A stretch of 64,000 nucleotides of DNA from Prado023 sp963706885 (GTDB taxonomy: Bacteria > Actinomycetota > Actinomycetes > S36-B12 > CAIYMF01). Shown here piece by piece: positions 44,903 to 53,356 of the stretch; within the stretch, counting starts at the first letter, position 1; each line of letters starts with the position of its first letter. The translations under genes were made by a program, and so were the position numbers. The stretch covers positions 93,891-157,890 of the forward strand of contig CAVPNX010000019.1 of the NCBI GenBank assembly GCA_963706885.1, in the 5' to 3' direction. The notes under the pieces were generated by a model. The model saw only the letters and a program-made list of their open reading frames with translations, did no database searches and was not told the origin of the DNA.

Positions 44903-46509
44903 GAGCCGATCTCCTCAAGCTTCTTGGTGAACCGGAACGACCAGGCCGAGATCGTCCCGACCACGAGGAAGATGACCATGGCGACGGCCGATGCCAGCCC
45001 CAGGCGTTGTTGAGTCTGGTTGAAGGCCATGCGGAAGGTCCAGTTGATGAGCAGGTCCGTGGACCCACCGTCGCTGATCTGGGCGGGGAAGGGACCACCC
45101 CCAGTCAGCATCTCGATGAGGGTGTAGTTGTTGAAGTTGAACGTGAACGAGGCGATGAGCAGCGGGGCCACCGAGATCATCAGCAGCGGCAGCACGACCG
45201 TGCGGAAGGCGTGCACGCCGCTCGCGCCGTCGACGAAAGCTGCTTCCTTCAGGTCGGCTGGGATTGCGGTCAGCGCCCCGAGGCAGACCAGGAAGAAGTA
45301 TGGGTAGGCGATCCACAGGTTGACGAACAGAACCGAGAAGCGGGCCAGGTTGGCTTCGCCCAGCCAGTTGATCGGGTCACCGGGAAGCATCTGGTTGATC
45401 AGGCCGAAGTCCGTGTTGAGCATGCCGCGCCACAGGGGGGCGGTCAGGAAGATCGGCATGGCGAACGGGAGGATCAGTAGAACTCGGTAGTACTTCTGGC
45501 CGCGCATGCGCCGGTCGTTCATGACCACAGCGAGCGTCAGGCCAAGTGCGAAGGTGGTCAGTACCGTCATGAACGCGAAGAAGAACGTCCAGATGGTGAT
45601 CGGGAAGAACCGGTCCCGGATGGTGGGGTTGGTGAAGAGCTCCTTGTAGTTCTCCGGGCCGATCCACACTCGCCACCCCGGCTCCAGGATCTGCCCGTCG
45701 GGCGCCTGGAAGTTCCCGGTGTCGTTGGCGGTGTAGACGACCCCCGTGGTGGTGTCTGTCATGGCGTCGGTGTCGGGGTCGTACACCAGGGTCGCGCGGA
45801 CCTCCTTGGCGACCGAGACACCGGTCTGGCGCAGGTAGGTTCCCGTCTCGAGGTTCAGTGGGACGCGCAGTGCCTCCCACTGTGCTGCCAGCTCCGGGCT
45901 GGCGGTCAGTGACCCGAGGTTGAGCGTGGTGTAGCCCTCGACCCCGGTCACCTTCTCGCCGTCCTTCTGCAGGTCCTCCGGCGGGACCGGCGTCAGCGAC
46001 TCGTTCGTGCCGATGAACGTCTCCCCTGGTGAGGAGGTCCCCTCGGGGAAGGTGACCAGCATCGACACCTCCGCACCCTGTGCGATCGGCACGGCCGGGT
46101 AGTCGGCCGAGCCCTCGACGGGTCGCTCGCCCCGCTGCTCCAGGGCGTTGATGGCCGCTGCCTGGTCATCGAGGTGGCCGGTACCGTAGTTGGTGAAGCT
46201 GGAGTAGCCGGTCAGAACGATCGTGAAGACCTGGAACACGAGCAGGAAGAGCAGCCCGGGCAGCAGGTACTTCAGGGGCAGCCCCTTCGTGAAGTAGACG
46301 AAGTTGACGGCAATCAGTGCGAGGACGAAGAACCCGGCCGCAAGCCACCACTCGTCGACCCACGCCTGGATGAACATCCAGAGAAGCAGTGCGTCGATCA
46401 GTCCGACGAGTATCAGCTTGATCGCCAAGCTGCCGGCAGTGATCGAGCCCGACTTCTTCGGCTTCTTGGGCTTGATCTGATCCGGGGCGGACTCTGTGGT
46501 GAGGCTCAT
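44899..46509 (-). CDS. malF: maltose-type ABC transporter permease MalF
   Basis: A 536-residue permease. Several N-terminal helices are followed by a large extracytoplasmic insertion of about 200 residues (SSFTNYGTGHLDDQAAAINA onward), as in E. coli MalF, and by the core permease with EAA loop DLKEAAFVDGASGVHAFRTV. The start is ATG 46509 (MSLTTESAPDQ) with a GAGGAA site; an ATG 15 bases upstream sits directly on a GAGGAG and is less likely. Confidence 0.94.
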   Translation of the reverse strand: MSLTTESAPDQIKPKKPKKSGSITAGSLAIKLILVGLIDALLLWMFIQAWVDEWWLAAGFFVLALIAVNFVYFTKGLPLKYLLPGLLFLLVFQVFTIVLTGYSSFTNYGTGHLDDQAAAINALEQRGERPVEGSADYPAVPIAQGAEVSMLVTFPEGTSSPGETFIGTNESLTPVPPEDLQKDGEKVTGVEGYTTLNLGSLTASPELAAQWEALRVPLNLETGTYLRQTGVSVAKEVRATLVYDPDTDAMTDTTTGVVYTANDTGNFQAPDGQILEPGWRVWIGPENYKELFTNPTIRDRFFPITIWTFFFAFMTVLTTFALGLTLAVVMNDRRMRGQKYYRVLLILPFAMPIFLTAPLWRGMLNTDFGLINQMLPGDPINWLGEANLARFSVLFVNLWIAYPYFFLVCLGALTAIPADLKEAAFVDGASGVHAFRTVVLPLLMISVAPLLIASFTFNFNNYTLIEMLTGGGPFPAQISDGGSTDLLINWTFRMAFNQTQQRLGLASAVAMVIFLVVGTISAWSFRFTKKLEEIGS

Positions 46510-46549
46510 GGCCGGGTTCCTCATCTCCTCGTTGTCAGGACCTGGGCAT

Positions 46550-47791
46550 CTAGCCCTGTGAAGCGGCGATCGATGCGTTGATCGCGTCGCCGGCCTCGGT
46601 CATGGTCGTGGTCGGATCCTCACCCGAGGCGACCTTGAACTCGGCCAGGCCAAGGGCCTCCCAGACCGAGCCCATCTCAGGCACGGACGGCTGCGGGATG
46701 CCCTGCAGGCCGAACTCGATGAACCCCTTGGTGATGGGATCGGTGATCTTCGCGACGGACTCGGTCCACGCCGGCGGGCGCGGGTCAGCCGCGTACATCT
46801 CGTCCATGAACTCCGTGGTCATCACGTTGTCGTTCAGGAAGGTCTGGGCGATCAGGGCGTTCTGCGCCTTGGTGGGGATGAAGAACGTCTGGACGCCGAT
46901 GAACGGCTGAGCGGTGGAGGGGCCGTCGGGAACCGGGCAGACCACAGTGTCGGGCACGCCCTCGACCGCAGCGCCGGCGTTCCACGGGCCGGTGATCCAC
47001 CAGGCGGAGTCGCCGCTGGTGTACGACTCGTTGGCGATGTCGCCGGTCACCGAGGCCTTGAGCAGGCCCTCGTCAGCGAAGGCCTGCAGGCGCTCGGCTG
47101 CGGCGATGGACCCCTCCTTGCCGACGCCCATGTCGTCAACGTTGGTCCCGCCGTCGCCGAAGATGTAGCCACCATCCGCGCTGTACAACGGGTACCAGTG
47201 GTAGGCGTCGCCCGTGTCGCCGATCTGCAGGGCCAGCGGCAACGACGCGTCGCCGTCGTCCTTGAGCTTCTTGCCGGCAGCCTGGAGGTCATCCAGCGAG
47301 GCCGGGCACTCTGGCGAGAGCTTCGGGTTGGTCAGCATGGCGATGTTCTCCACCGCGTAGGGCACGCCGTAGGTCTTGCCGTCGTAGGTGACACCCGCGA
47401 CAGCAACCTCGCTGAAACTGGCGGTGTTCCCGCCCAGGTCGACGGGCGTGACCACGCCGTTGGTGACGAGCTCGCCGAGCCAGTCATGGGCACCGATGAA
47501 GAGATCCGGGACGTCACCGGTCTGGCTGCCCTGGACGACCCGGGCCCGCATATCGCTGAAGTCGATCTGGACGACGTCACAGGTGATGCCGTTGGCCTCG
47601 GCGAACTCATCGCACTGTGCCTGGATCGGTGGGGTCCGGGTCTCATCGGCCCAGATCGTGAAGGTGCCCGAGCTCGCGGGAGGGGCGCTCGAGGCGGTGT
47701 CGGTGGTGGCGGTGTCGTCCCCGCTGCTACAGGCGGCGAGGAGGAGTGCGAGGCTGGCGGCTGCGGCCCCGGCTTTGGTAGTGCGGCGCAT
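46550..47791 (-). CDS. malE: maltose/maltooligosaccharide-binding lipoprotein
   Basis: A 413-residue family 1 solute-binding protein. Signal AAAASLALLLAAC with lipobox LLAAC; mature part IWADETRTPPIQAQCDEFAE, DVPDLFIGAHDWLGELV, YGVPYAVENIAMLTNPKL, GDAYHWYPLYSADGGYIFG, AWWITGPWNAGAA, typical of MalE. It lies 40 bases upstream of malF. The 180-base region before it probably holds a promoter; GCATCATGCCC at 47848-47858 also occurs before the second binding protein gene. Confidence 0.92.
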   Translation of the reverse strand: MRRTTKAGAAAASLALLLAACSSGDDTATTDTASSAPPASSGTFTIWADETRTPPIQAQCDEFAEANGITCDVVQIDFSDMRARVVQGSQTGDVPDLFIGAHDWLGELVTNGVVTPVDLGGNTASFSEVAVAGVTYDGKTYGVPYAVENIAMLTNPKLSPECPASLDDLQAAGKKLKDDGDASLPLALQIGDTGDAYHWYPLYSADGGYIFGDGGTNVDDMGVGKEGSIAAAERLQAFADEGLLKASVTGDIANESYTSGDSAWWITGPWNAGAAVEGVPDTVVCPVPDGPSTAQPFIGVQTFFIPTKAQNALIAQTFLNDNVMTTEFMDEMYAADPRPPAWTESVAKITDPITKGFIEFGLQGIPQPSVPEMGSVWEALGLAEFKVASGEDPTTTMTEAGDAINASIAASQG

Positions 47792-47847
47792 GGATGCTCC
47801 GTTTCTTGGTGAGTGGAACACGGGGCCGTACGGGACCCCGCTGTCAC

Positions 47848-47858
47848 GCATCATGCCC
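47848..47858. promoter_or_regulatory. shared motif upstream of malE
   Basis: GCATCATGCCC lies 57-67 bases upstream of the malE start. The same 11 bases occur as part of a palindrome 54-64 bases upstream of the other binding-protein gene. Candidate regulator site; no regulator gene is in the window. Confidence 0.35.
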
Positions 47859-47971
47859 TCTCATGGGGGCCACCGCGACGCGTGGGGACGTGTGGCCGGT
47901 TCGTTACCAAATCGTTGTGAAACGAGTGTGGTGCGCGGGGGGTCGGCGATGCAACGCAGGGAGCGGCTGAG

Positions 47972-49240
47972 TCAGCCCGCGTCGATCGCGGACTGGATCT
48001 CCTGGCCGGCCGCCTTCATGGTCTTCGCGGGGTTCTCACCGGACATGACATCGACCTGCGCCTGGCTCAGCGGTGCCCAGACCAGGTCCATCGCCGCCAG
48101 GTTGGGCGTGGGTTCCGAGGCGTCGGCGAAGTCGCCGAACCCCTTGATCACGGGGTCGGTCGATGCGGCCGTGTAGGACTCGACCCAGGCCGGGGAGAGC
48201 CCCCCGGGGGCAGCCAGGGCGCTCATGACCTCCGTCGTCATCGCGGTGGTGGCCAGGTACTCCTGGGCGCCCGCTGGGTTGCGGGCGAACGCGGACTGGA
48301 GCAGGCCCAGGGAGGTGACCATCGCCTGGGCGCGCGAGGCCAGGATGGCGTCGAACCCCGGCACCGCCTCGACCACGAACGGGACGCCCGACGCGCGCAC
48401 CGGTTCGACGCTCCACGGGCCTGAGATGAAGTAGGGCGACTTGCCCGCGGTGAACGTGGTCAGGGCCTCGTCGAGGGTCAGGTCCTTGTCGAGCGCACCG
48501 TCCTCGGTCAGCTTCGCGAGGGCCTTGGCCGCCTCGATGCTCCCGGCCTTGCCGACCTCGAGCTCGTCGGCGCTGTAGCCACCCTGCGCGTCCAGGCCGA
48601 AGATCTTGCCGCCGGCCGCGCTGTAGAAGGGGTACCAGTGGTAGGCGTCGCCCTGTGGTCCGACCGGCAGCGCGATGGGGACGATGGTGTCGTCCTTGTC
48701 CTTGAGCTCGAGGCCGTCGCGGGCCATGACGTCGATCGAGTCGGGGGCCCCGGGCGCCAGCTGGGTGTTGCGGAACAGGGCGAGGTTCTCGGTCGCGAAG
48801 GGCACGCCGTAGGTGCGCGCCTCGTAGGTGAAGCCGTCGATCGCGACGGGGCGGAACCTGCTGGCCTGTGCGCTGAGATCCACCGCGGCCAGGAGGCTGA
48901 AGTCGGCGAACTGCCCGACCCAGTCGCTCTGCCCCACGAACAGGTCCGGTCCCTGGCCCTGGGGTGCAAGGGTCGTGATGTCATCGCGGATCTTGGTCAG
49001 GTCGGTCCCGACCGTCTGGACCACGACCTCGACGCCGGTGGCCTGCTGATGGGCCGCTGCACTGGCCTCCAGCGCCGGCGCATGGGCGGGGTCCGACCAG
49101 ATGAGGATCGAGGAGGTGGCGCTCGGGCCGGTGCTGGTGGTTGCGCTGGCCGACGCGTCGGATCCCGGGTCGGAGGACCCGCAGGCTGCCAGGAGCAGTC
49201 CCGCAGTCACGATCGTGACAGCCCTGCGCGCATTCCCCAT
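47972..49240 (-). CDS. second maltose-type binding lipoprotein (malE paralogue)
   Basis: A 422-residue solute-binding lipoprotein (signal AVTIVTAGLLLAACGSS) clearly homologous to the adjacent MalE: GPDLFVGQSDWVGQFADF, YGVPFATENLALFRNTQL, GDAYHWYPFYSAAGGKIFG, SPYFISGPWSVEPV, AMTTEVMSALAAP. There is no second permease pair, so it may offer a second substrate specificity to the MalFG importer. It is the first gene of the minus-strand cluster, 180 bases before malE. Confidence 0.88.
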   Translation of the reverse strand: MGNARRAVTIVTAGLLLAACGSSDPGSDASASATTSTGPSATSSILIWSDPAHAPALEASAAAHQQATGVEVVVQTVGTDLTKIRDDITTLAPQGQGPDLFVGQSDWVGQFADFSLLAAVDLSAQASRFRPVAIDGFTYEARTYGVPFATENLALFRNTQLAPGAPDSIDVMARDGLELKDKDDTIVPIALPVGPQGDAYHWYPFYSAAGGKIFGLDAQGGYSADELEVGKAGSIEAAKALAKLTEDGALDKDLTLDEALTTFTAGKSPYFISGPWSVEPVRASGVPFVVEAVPGFDAILASRAQAMVTSLGLLQSAFARNPAGAQEYLATTAMTTEVMSALAAPGGLSPAWVESYTAASTDPVIKGFGDFADASEPTPNLAAMDLVWAPLSQAQVDVMSGENPAKTMKAAGQEIQSAIDAG

Positions 49241-49291
49241 GGCATGTCCCCACCCTCCCGTGCTCGCCCGCCTCTGCGGGCCTGGCCCCAT

Positions 49292-49304
49292 GGGCATCAT
49301 GCCC
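49292..49304. promoter_or_regulatory. palindrome upstream of second binding-protein gene
   Basis: GGGCATCATGCCC, a 13-base palindrome. Its right part GCATCATGCCC recurs upstream of malE at nearly the same distance. Confidence 0.35.
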
Positions 49305-49344
49305 CTGCCGGTCGCCGATGGCCAGACACCCGCACCGTGTGCTC

Positions 49345-49350
49345 TACCCT
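49345..49350 (+). promoter_or_regulatory. tRNA-Thr -10 box
   Basis: TACCCT ends 11 bases before the mature tRNA 5' end. Confidence 0.45.
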
Positions 49351-49361
49351 TGTGCCGCATC

Positions 49362-49434
49362 GCCGGCGTGGCGCAATTGGCAGCGCACCTGTCTTGTAAA
49401 CAGGGGGTTCCCGGTTCGAGTCCGGGCGTCGGCT
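49362..49434 (+). tRNA. tRNA-Thr (anticodon TGT)
   Basis: 73-base cloverleaf. The acceptor stem GCCGGCG pairs with CGTCGGC (one G-T), the D stem is GCGC/GCGC, and the anticodon stem CCTGT/ACAGG encloses loop CTTGTAA with anticodon TGT. The T arm is CCCGG TTCGAGT CCGGG and the discriminator is T. CCA is not encoded. Confidence 0.93.
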
Positions 49435-49662
49435 CTGTATTGGGGCAGGTCAAATGGCAGTTTTGCGATCTCTTGGTCTGTGATTCACGGCACTGGTCAC
49501 GGATTGGTCACATGTGCCCCGAGGACCCCGGCTGAGGACCCCAGCTTGGCAGGCGAGATTGCGCACCAACCTGGCAGGGACTGCCAGAACCCATGCCCGC
49601 CTGAGCCGGCCGCGTTGGTCCTCATGCCGGTCTGAATCCGAGCACTGCCCTCCGTCTTCTGA

Positions 49663-49668
49663 TGGAAT
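49663..49668 (+). promoter_or_regulatory. possible -10 box of a leaderless transcript
   Basis: TGGAAT ends six bases before the DUF2254 ATG. It is a weaker match to TAnnnT than the other leaderless boxes here. The 228 bases between the tRNA and this box hold no gene. Confidence 0.35.
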
Positions 49669-49674
49669 CGCCCC

Positions 49675-50961
49675 ATGCAAAGGCCCAGTGGGACGCGGGT
49701 ACGGCTGTGGTGGGAGCGGGCATCGTGGGTGCTTCCCCTGCTCGGCCTCGTCGTGGGTGCGTTGCTGGTGTCGCTGGTGGAGTTCGTCGACGAGGTGACC
49801 TACATCGCCGAGGGGCCTCAGGCGGCTGTGTCACCCGAGGCTGCCACGGCAGTGCTGGCCGCGATCGGTGGGGGGATGATCACGTTCAGCGGATTCGTGT
49901 TCTCCTTCGCGATCCTGATCGTGCAGTTCGGCTCGAGCGCGTACTCGCCGAGGATGGTGTCCTACTTCCTGCGGCGCCGGGTGACCCAGTGGATCCTCGC
50001 GTTGTTCCTGGCGACGATCGCCTACTGCTTCCTGGGCCTGATCTCGATCGGGTCCGAGGGCCGGGCGCAGTTCACCCCGACGCTCACGGTCGGCGTGGCG
50101 CTCCTGCTGCTCGTGTTGAGCCTCGTCGGGTTCATCGTGCTCATGTACGCGGCGGGGAGCCAGATCCGCGTTGACTCCGTGCTGGCCAGCATCGGACGGC
50201 ACTCGCGGCGGCAACTGGCTCGCCGACTCCCGCGCCAGGACCGCGTCGACACCGTGGCGACCGAGCCGGGAGAAGCGCCGGGTCCCGGGGAGTTGGTGCC
50301 CATCGGCTATCGCGGCGACAACGGTCAGATCGTGGCCATCGATGTGCGGCGGCTGTCCCGGATCGCCCGCAGCCATGGCATCGCCCTGGAGATCCCGCTG
50401 AGGGTCGGCGATGCGATCACCGACGGCACCCCCATTGCCCGTGCCGACGCCGCCGCCACCGCGCGTCTGGAGCGGGCGATCAGCAGCGCGCTGGTCGTCG
50501 ATGACGAGCGGTCGCTGGTGCATGACCCGCTCTACGCCCTGCGTCTCCTGGTCGACATCGCCATCCGCGCGCTCTCCCCGGCGGTCAACGACCCCACGAC
50601 GGCCGTGCGTGCCCTCGACGAGATCGAGGGGGTGCTCCGGGCCGCGGCGACTCGGCGTTTGGGGACCGTGCGCATCGATCTGGATCCGGGCTCCCTCGTG
50701 GTGTCCACGGCCACCTGGGACGAGGTGGTGGACCTCGCACTTGTCGAGATCGCCGAGTCCGGCCTGGGTCAGGTCCAGGTCAGCAGGCGGCTCGTGGCCC
50801 TCCTCGACGACCTGATCCCCGATGTGCCCGAGTACCGCCGCGGCCCCCTGCGCCGTCACCGCGAGAGCCTCGAGGCCGCAGTCGCGCAGTGGCCGCTGTC
50901 CGGGCGGGCGCGCGAGGTGGCCCTGCGCGGAGACAGGCAGGGCCTCGGCGGCTCCGGGTGA
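49675..50961 (+). CDS. DUF2254 membrane protein
   Basis: A 428-residue predicted membrane protein of the DUF2254 family. Four hydrophobic segments occupy the first 170 residues (WVLPLLGLVVGALLVSLVEF, MITFSGFVFSFAILIVQFGS, WILALFLATIAYCFLGLISI, VALLLLVLSLVGFIVLMYA), with family text SAYSPRMVSYFLRRRVTQW. A soluble domain follows with SPAVNDPTTAVRALDEIEG, highly typical of DUF2254. The function is unknown. Confidence 0.88.
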   Translation: MQRPSGTRVRLWWERASWVLPLLGLVVGALLVSLVEFVDEVTYIAEGPQAAVSPEAATAVLAAIGGGMITFSGFVFSFAILIVQFGSSAYSPRMVSYFLRRRVTQWILALFLATIAYCFLGLISIGSEGRAQFTPTLTVGVALLLLVLSLVGFIVLMYAAGSQIRVDSVLASIGRHSRRQLARRLPRQDRVDTVATEPGEAPGPGELVPIGYRGDNGQIVAIDVRRLSRIARSHGIALEIPLRVGDAITDGTPIARADAAATARLERAISSALVVDDERSLVHDPLYALRLLVDIAIRALSPAVNDPTTAVRALDEIEGVLRAAATRRLGTVRIDLDPGSLVVSTATWDEVVDLALVEIAESGLGQVQVSRRLVALLDDLIPDVPEYRRGPLRRHRESLEAAVAQWPLSGRAREVALRGDRQGLGGSG

Positions 50962-51092
50962 GCTGATGGACCAGTGCGTGTCGTAGGAGAACCATGTGGC
51001 AGCGCACCTCATCTCCCTGCAGGGTTGCTCTTCATTGGCTACCCTTGCGCGCATTGGGATCCGACTGAGGTCCCGGGGGAGGGTGATCACGC

Positions 51093-52340
51093 GTGAGTGC
51101 CATGCATCGGATCGGAACCGGGGCCGTGGCCGCCGTGCTGCTGCTCGCGGGGTGCAGCGATGCGGCGGATGACGCTGGCTCCCCGTCGGCCAGTGCCTCC
51201 GCCGGGGCGAGCCAGCTGCCCACGGCGCCCATGGGCGCGCAGGACGCCGCGAAGCTCGAGTCCGTGATCGCGAGCACCTACTCCGAGGACATCGCCAAGG
51301 ACTTCCCGGCGCTGTGGGTGGGGGTGTGGGACCCGGAGAAGGGTGCCTACACGCAGGCATGGGGCGAGGCCGTCGTCGGAGGGCGCAAGGCCACGGTCGA
51401 CGACGTGTTCCGGATCGGCAGCGTCACCAAGACCGTGACCGCCACGATCATCCTGGAGCTCATCGACGAGGGGAAGCTCTCCCTGGACGACACCGTGGCG
51501 AAGACCGCCCCCAAGGTCGCCGAGGCGCACCCGGACATTGCCGACCTCACCATCCGCCAGCTGCTGTCCATGACCTCCGGGATCCCGGACTACATGAACG
51601 TCCCCGATGGGGTCGTGGCAGGCGTCACCAAGGACCCCACGACCGTGTGGACCGCGGACCAGCTCATCGACGCCGGCATCGGGAAGGGACTCAAGCCGGC
51701 CGGAACCGGCGGCTACTCGACCACCAACTACATCCTGCTGCAGGAGGTCGCCGAGGAGATCACGGGAACGTCCCTGCAGGACCTGATCGCCCAGCGGATC
51801 ACCGGTCCCCTGGGCATGGCGAACTCGGCGCTGCCCCCGAACGAGGACACCACCCTGCCCGAGCCCGCCGCGCACGGATACCTGAACTCGAACTGCATCG
51901 CCGAGGTCGAGGCCGACGGCGGGAGCGCGACCGAAGGTCAGGACACCACCGACTGGAACGCCTCCTACGGCCAGGGCGGTGGCGGCATGCAGGCCACGAT
52001 CACCGATCTCGGCCGGTGGGGCGCCTCCGGCCTGGGCAACACCCTCCTGGCTGACGCCACCGCCGCCGAGCGCATGAAGACCGCGCAGGTGCAGGACGGG
52101 TTGACCTACGGCCTGGGCATCATGGACTACGGCGACGGATTCGTCGGGCACTCCGGCGAGGCGCTCGGGTGGCAGACCCAGGTGGCCCACAACCCGGACA
52201 CCGGCCTCACGGTCGCCATGGGCACCAACGCGTGCGCCGGGGCGGACCTGTACCTGTTCGACGCGATCCGCTCGCTGGTGTCCTTCACCCTGTACCCGCC
52301 GGTGATGTCGCCGCCAGCGTCCCCTGCGGCGAGTTCGTAG
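51093..52340 (+). CDS. serine hydrolase lipoprotein (class C beta-lactamase/D,D-peptidase family)
   Basis: A 415-residue exported lipoprotein (signal GAVAAVLLLAGC, lipobox LLAGC) with the penicillin-recognising fold. The active Ser is in FRIGSVTKTVTA (SxxK), the second motif is GGYSTTNYILLQE (YxN position reads YST), and the third is GHSGEALGW (HxG). A putative D-alanyl-D-alanine carboxypeptidase or esterase acting in the cell envelope. It begins GTG AGT GCC and ends 12 bases before the sortase start, possibly in one transcript. Beta-lactamase activity should not be assumed. Confidence 0.86.
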   Translation: MSAMHRIGTGAVAAVLLLAGCSDAADDAGSPSASASAGASQLPTAPMGAQDAAKLESVIASTYSEDIAKDFPALWVGVWDPEKGAYTQAWGEAVVGGRKATVDDVFRIGSVTKTVTATIILELIDEGKLSLDDTVAKTAPKVAEAHPDIADLTIRQLLSMTSGIPDYMNVPDGVVAGVTKDPTTVWTADQLIDAGIGKGLKPAGTGGYSTTNYILLQEVAEEITGTSLQDLIAQRITGPLGMANSALPPNEDTTLPEPAAHGYLNSNCIAEVEADGGSATEGQDTTDWNASYGQGGGGMQATITDLGRWGASGLGNTLLADATAAERMKTAQVQDGLTYGLGIMDYGDGFVGHSGEALGWQTQVAHNPDTGLTVAMGTNACAGADLYLFDAIRSLVSFTLYPPVMSPPASPAASS

Positions 52341-52352
52341 GGAAGGGGCGCT

Positions 52353-53079
52353 GTGACCGCCGGCCAGCCGGCCAACGTCGCGGCACGAAGCAGCGGGTCC
52401 TGGGGACCGTCGGGGAGCTGATCTTCACCATCGGCCTGATCCTGGCGCTCTTCGTGGCCTACCAGCTCGTCTGGACGAACATGTCGGCGGCTCGGGCGGC
52501 GGATCGAGCGCCTCGCAGGTCCAGCAGCAGTGGGCAGCTCAGGGCACGCCGAGCACGCCGGACGAGGGGCCCCGGGAGGCGACCCCGCGGCAGAGCAGCC
52601 CGAGGTGGGCACCCCGTTCGGCCTCGTCTACATCCCTCGCCTTCGCGACAAGGTGTGGGGCCTGCCGTTGGTCCAGGGCGTCGGTCCGGATGAGCTCGCG
52701 CAGGGCATCGGCCACTACGTGGGGACTGCCATGCCCGGCGAGATCGGCAACTTCGCGACCGCCGGGCACCGCGCGACCCATGGTGAGCCCCTGCGCGACA
52801 TCGACCAGCTGGAGAAGGGCGACCAGGTCATCGTCGAGACGTCGACTGACTGGTTCACCTACGAACTGGATGAGTCGAAGATCGTCAGCCCATCGGACGT
52901 CTGGGTGATCGACCCAGTCCCGGGCAAGCCTGATGCCACCCCCAGCGGAAGCGCTGATCACGTTGACGAGCTGCAATCCGCGCTGGGCGTCCACGAGCGC
53001 TACATCTGGTGGGGGCAGCTGGTCGACACCACCGCGAAAGTCGTCGGGCAAGCCCCCCGCGGCTCTGAAGGAGGGCTGA
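52353..53079 (+). CDS. class E sortase, multiple frameshifts
   Basis: Transpeptidase that attaches LAxTG proteins to the cell wall. From GTG 52353 (GGAAGGGG upstream) the pieces are VTAGQPANV; TKQRVLGTVGELIFTIGLIL (membrane helix); ASQVQQQWAAQGTPSTPDEG; VGTPFGLVYIPRLRDKVWG, GHYVGTAMPGEIGNFATAGH (catalytic His in AGHR) and VETSTDWFTYELDES; then LITLTSCNPRWAST, with the catalytic Cys at 52972-52974, in another frame; then ERYIWWGQLVDTTAK and PAALKEG before TGA 53077. About six single-base indels are needed, two of them in C5 and C6 runs (52939-52943, 53053-53058). All catalytic parts survive. The LAxTG gene lies downstream. Confidence 0.82.
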
Positions 53080-53080
53080 C

Positions 53081-53254
53081 ATGTACGGCGCGATCTGGCG
53101 TGCGCTGCCCGGGCCGAAGGCGGTCAAGGCCCTGATCGCCCTGATGCTTGTCCTCGCGGTCGTGGCAGCCCTGTTCCTCTGGGTGTTCCCCTGGGCCGAG
53201 CAGCACCTGCCGTTCCTCAACGTCACGGTCGACCAGGAACCCGCATCCCCCTGA
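53081..53254 (+). CDS. small conserved membrane protein after sortase
   Basis: A 57-residue protein: MYGAIWRALPGPKAVKALIA, then one membrane helix (LMLVLAVVAALFLWVFPW) and LPFLNVTVDQEP. Short proteins beginning MYxxIWRxLPGP with an FPW and LPFNDVTV-like end recur next to class E sortases in actinobacteria. It starts one base after the sortase stop, with AAGGAGG upstream, so it is co-expressed. Probable accessory factor; role unknown. Confidence 0.75.
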   Translation: MYGAIWRALPGPKAVKALIALMLVLAVVAALFLWVFPWAEQHLPFLNVTVDQEPASP

Positions 53255-53356
53255 GGCGATCACGCGCGCAAACCTGGCGACGCGAACTTCGCCAGTCTGT
53301 GAAATAGTTCTGCCCTGCCGCATACCAACATCCTGTTCCCCACCGAGGAGTCCTTC

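Noticed and set aside
49362..49674. tRNA-Thr as the integration site of a mobile element
   Set aside because: No duplicated tRNA 3' end, integrase or phage gene is visible on either side; the 240 bases after it are merely gene-free.
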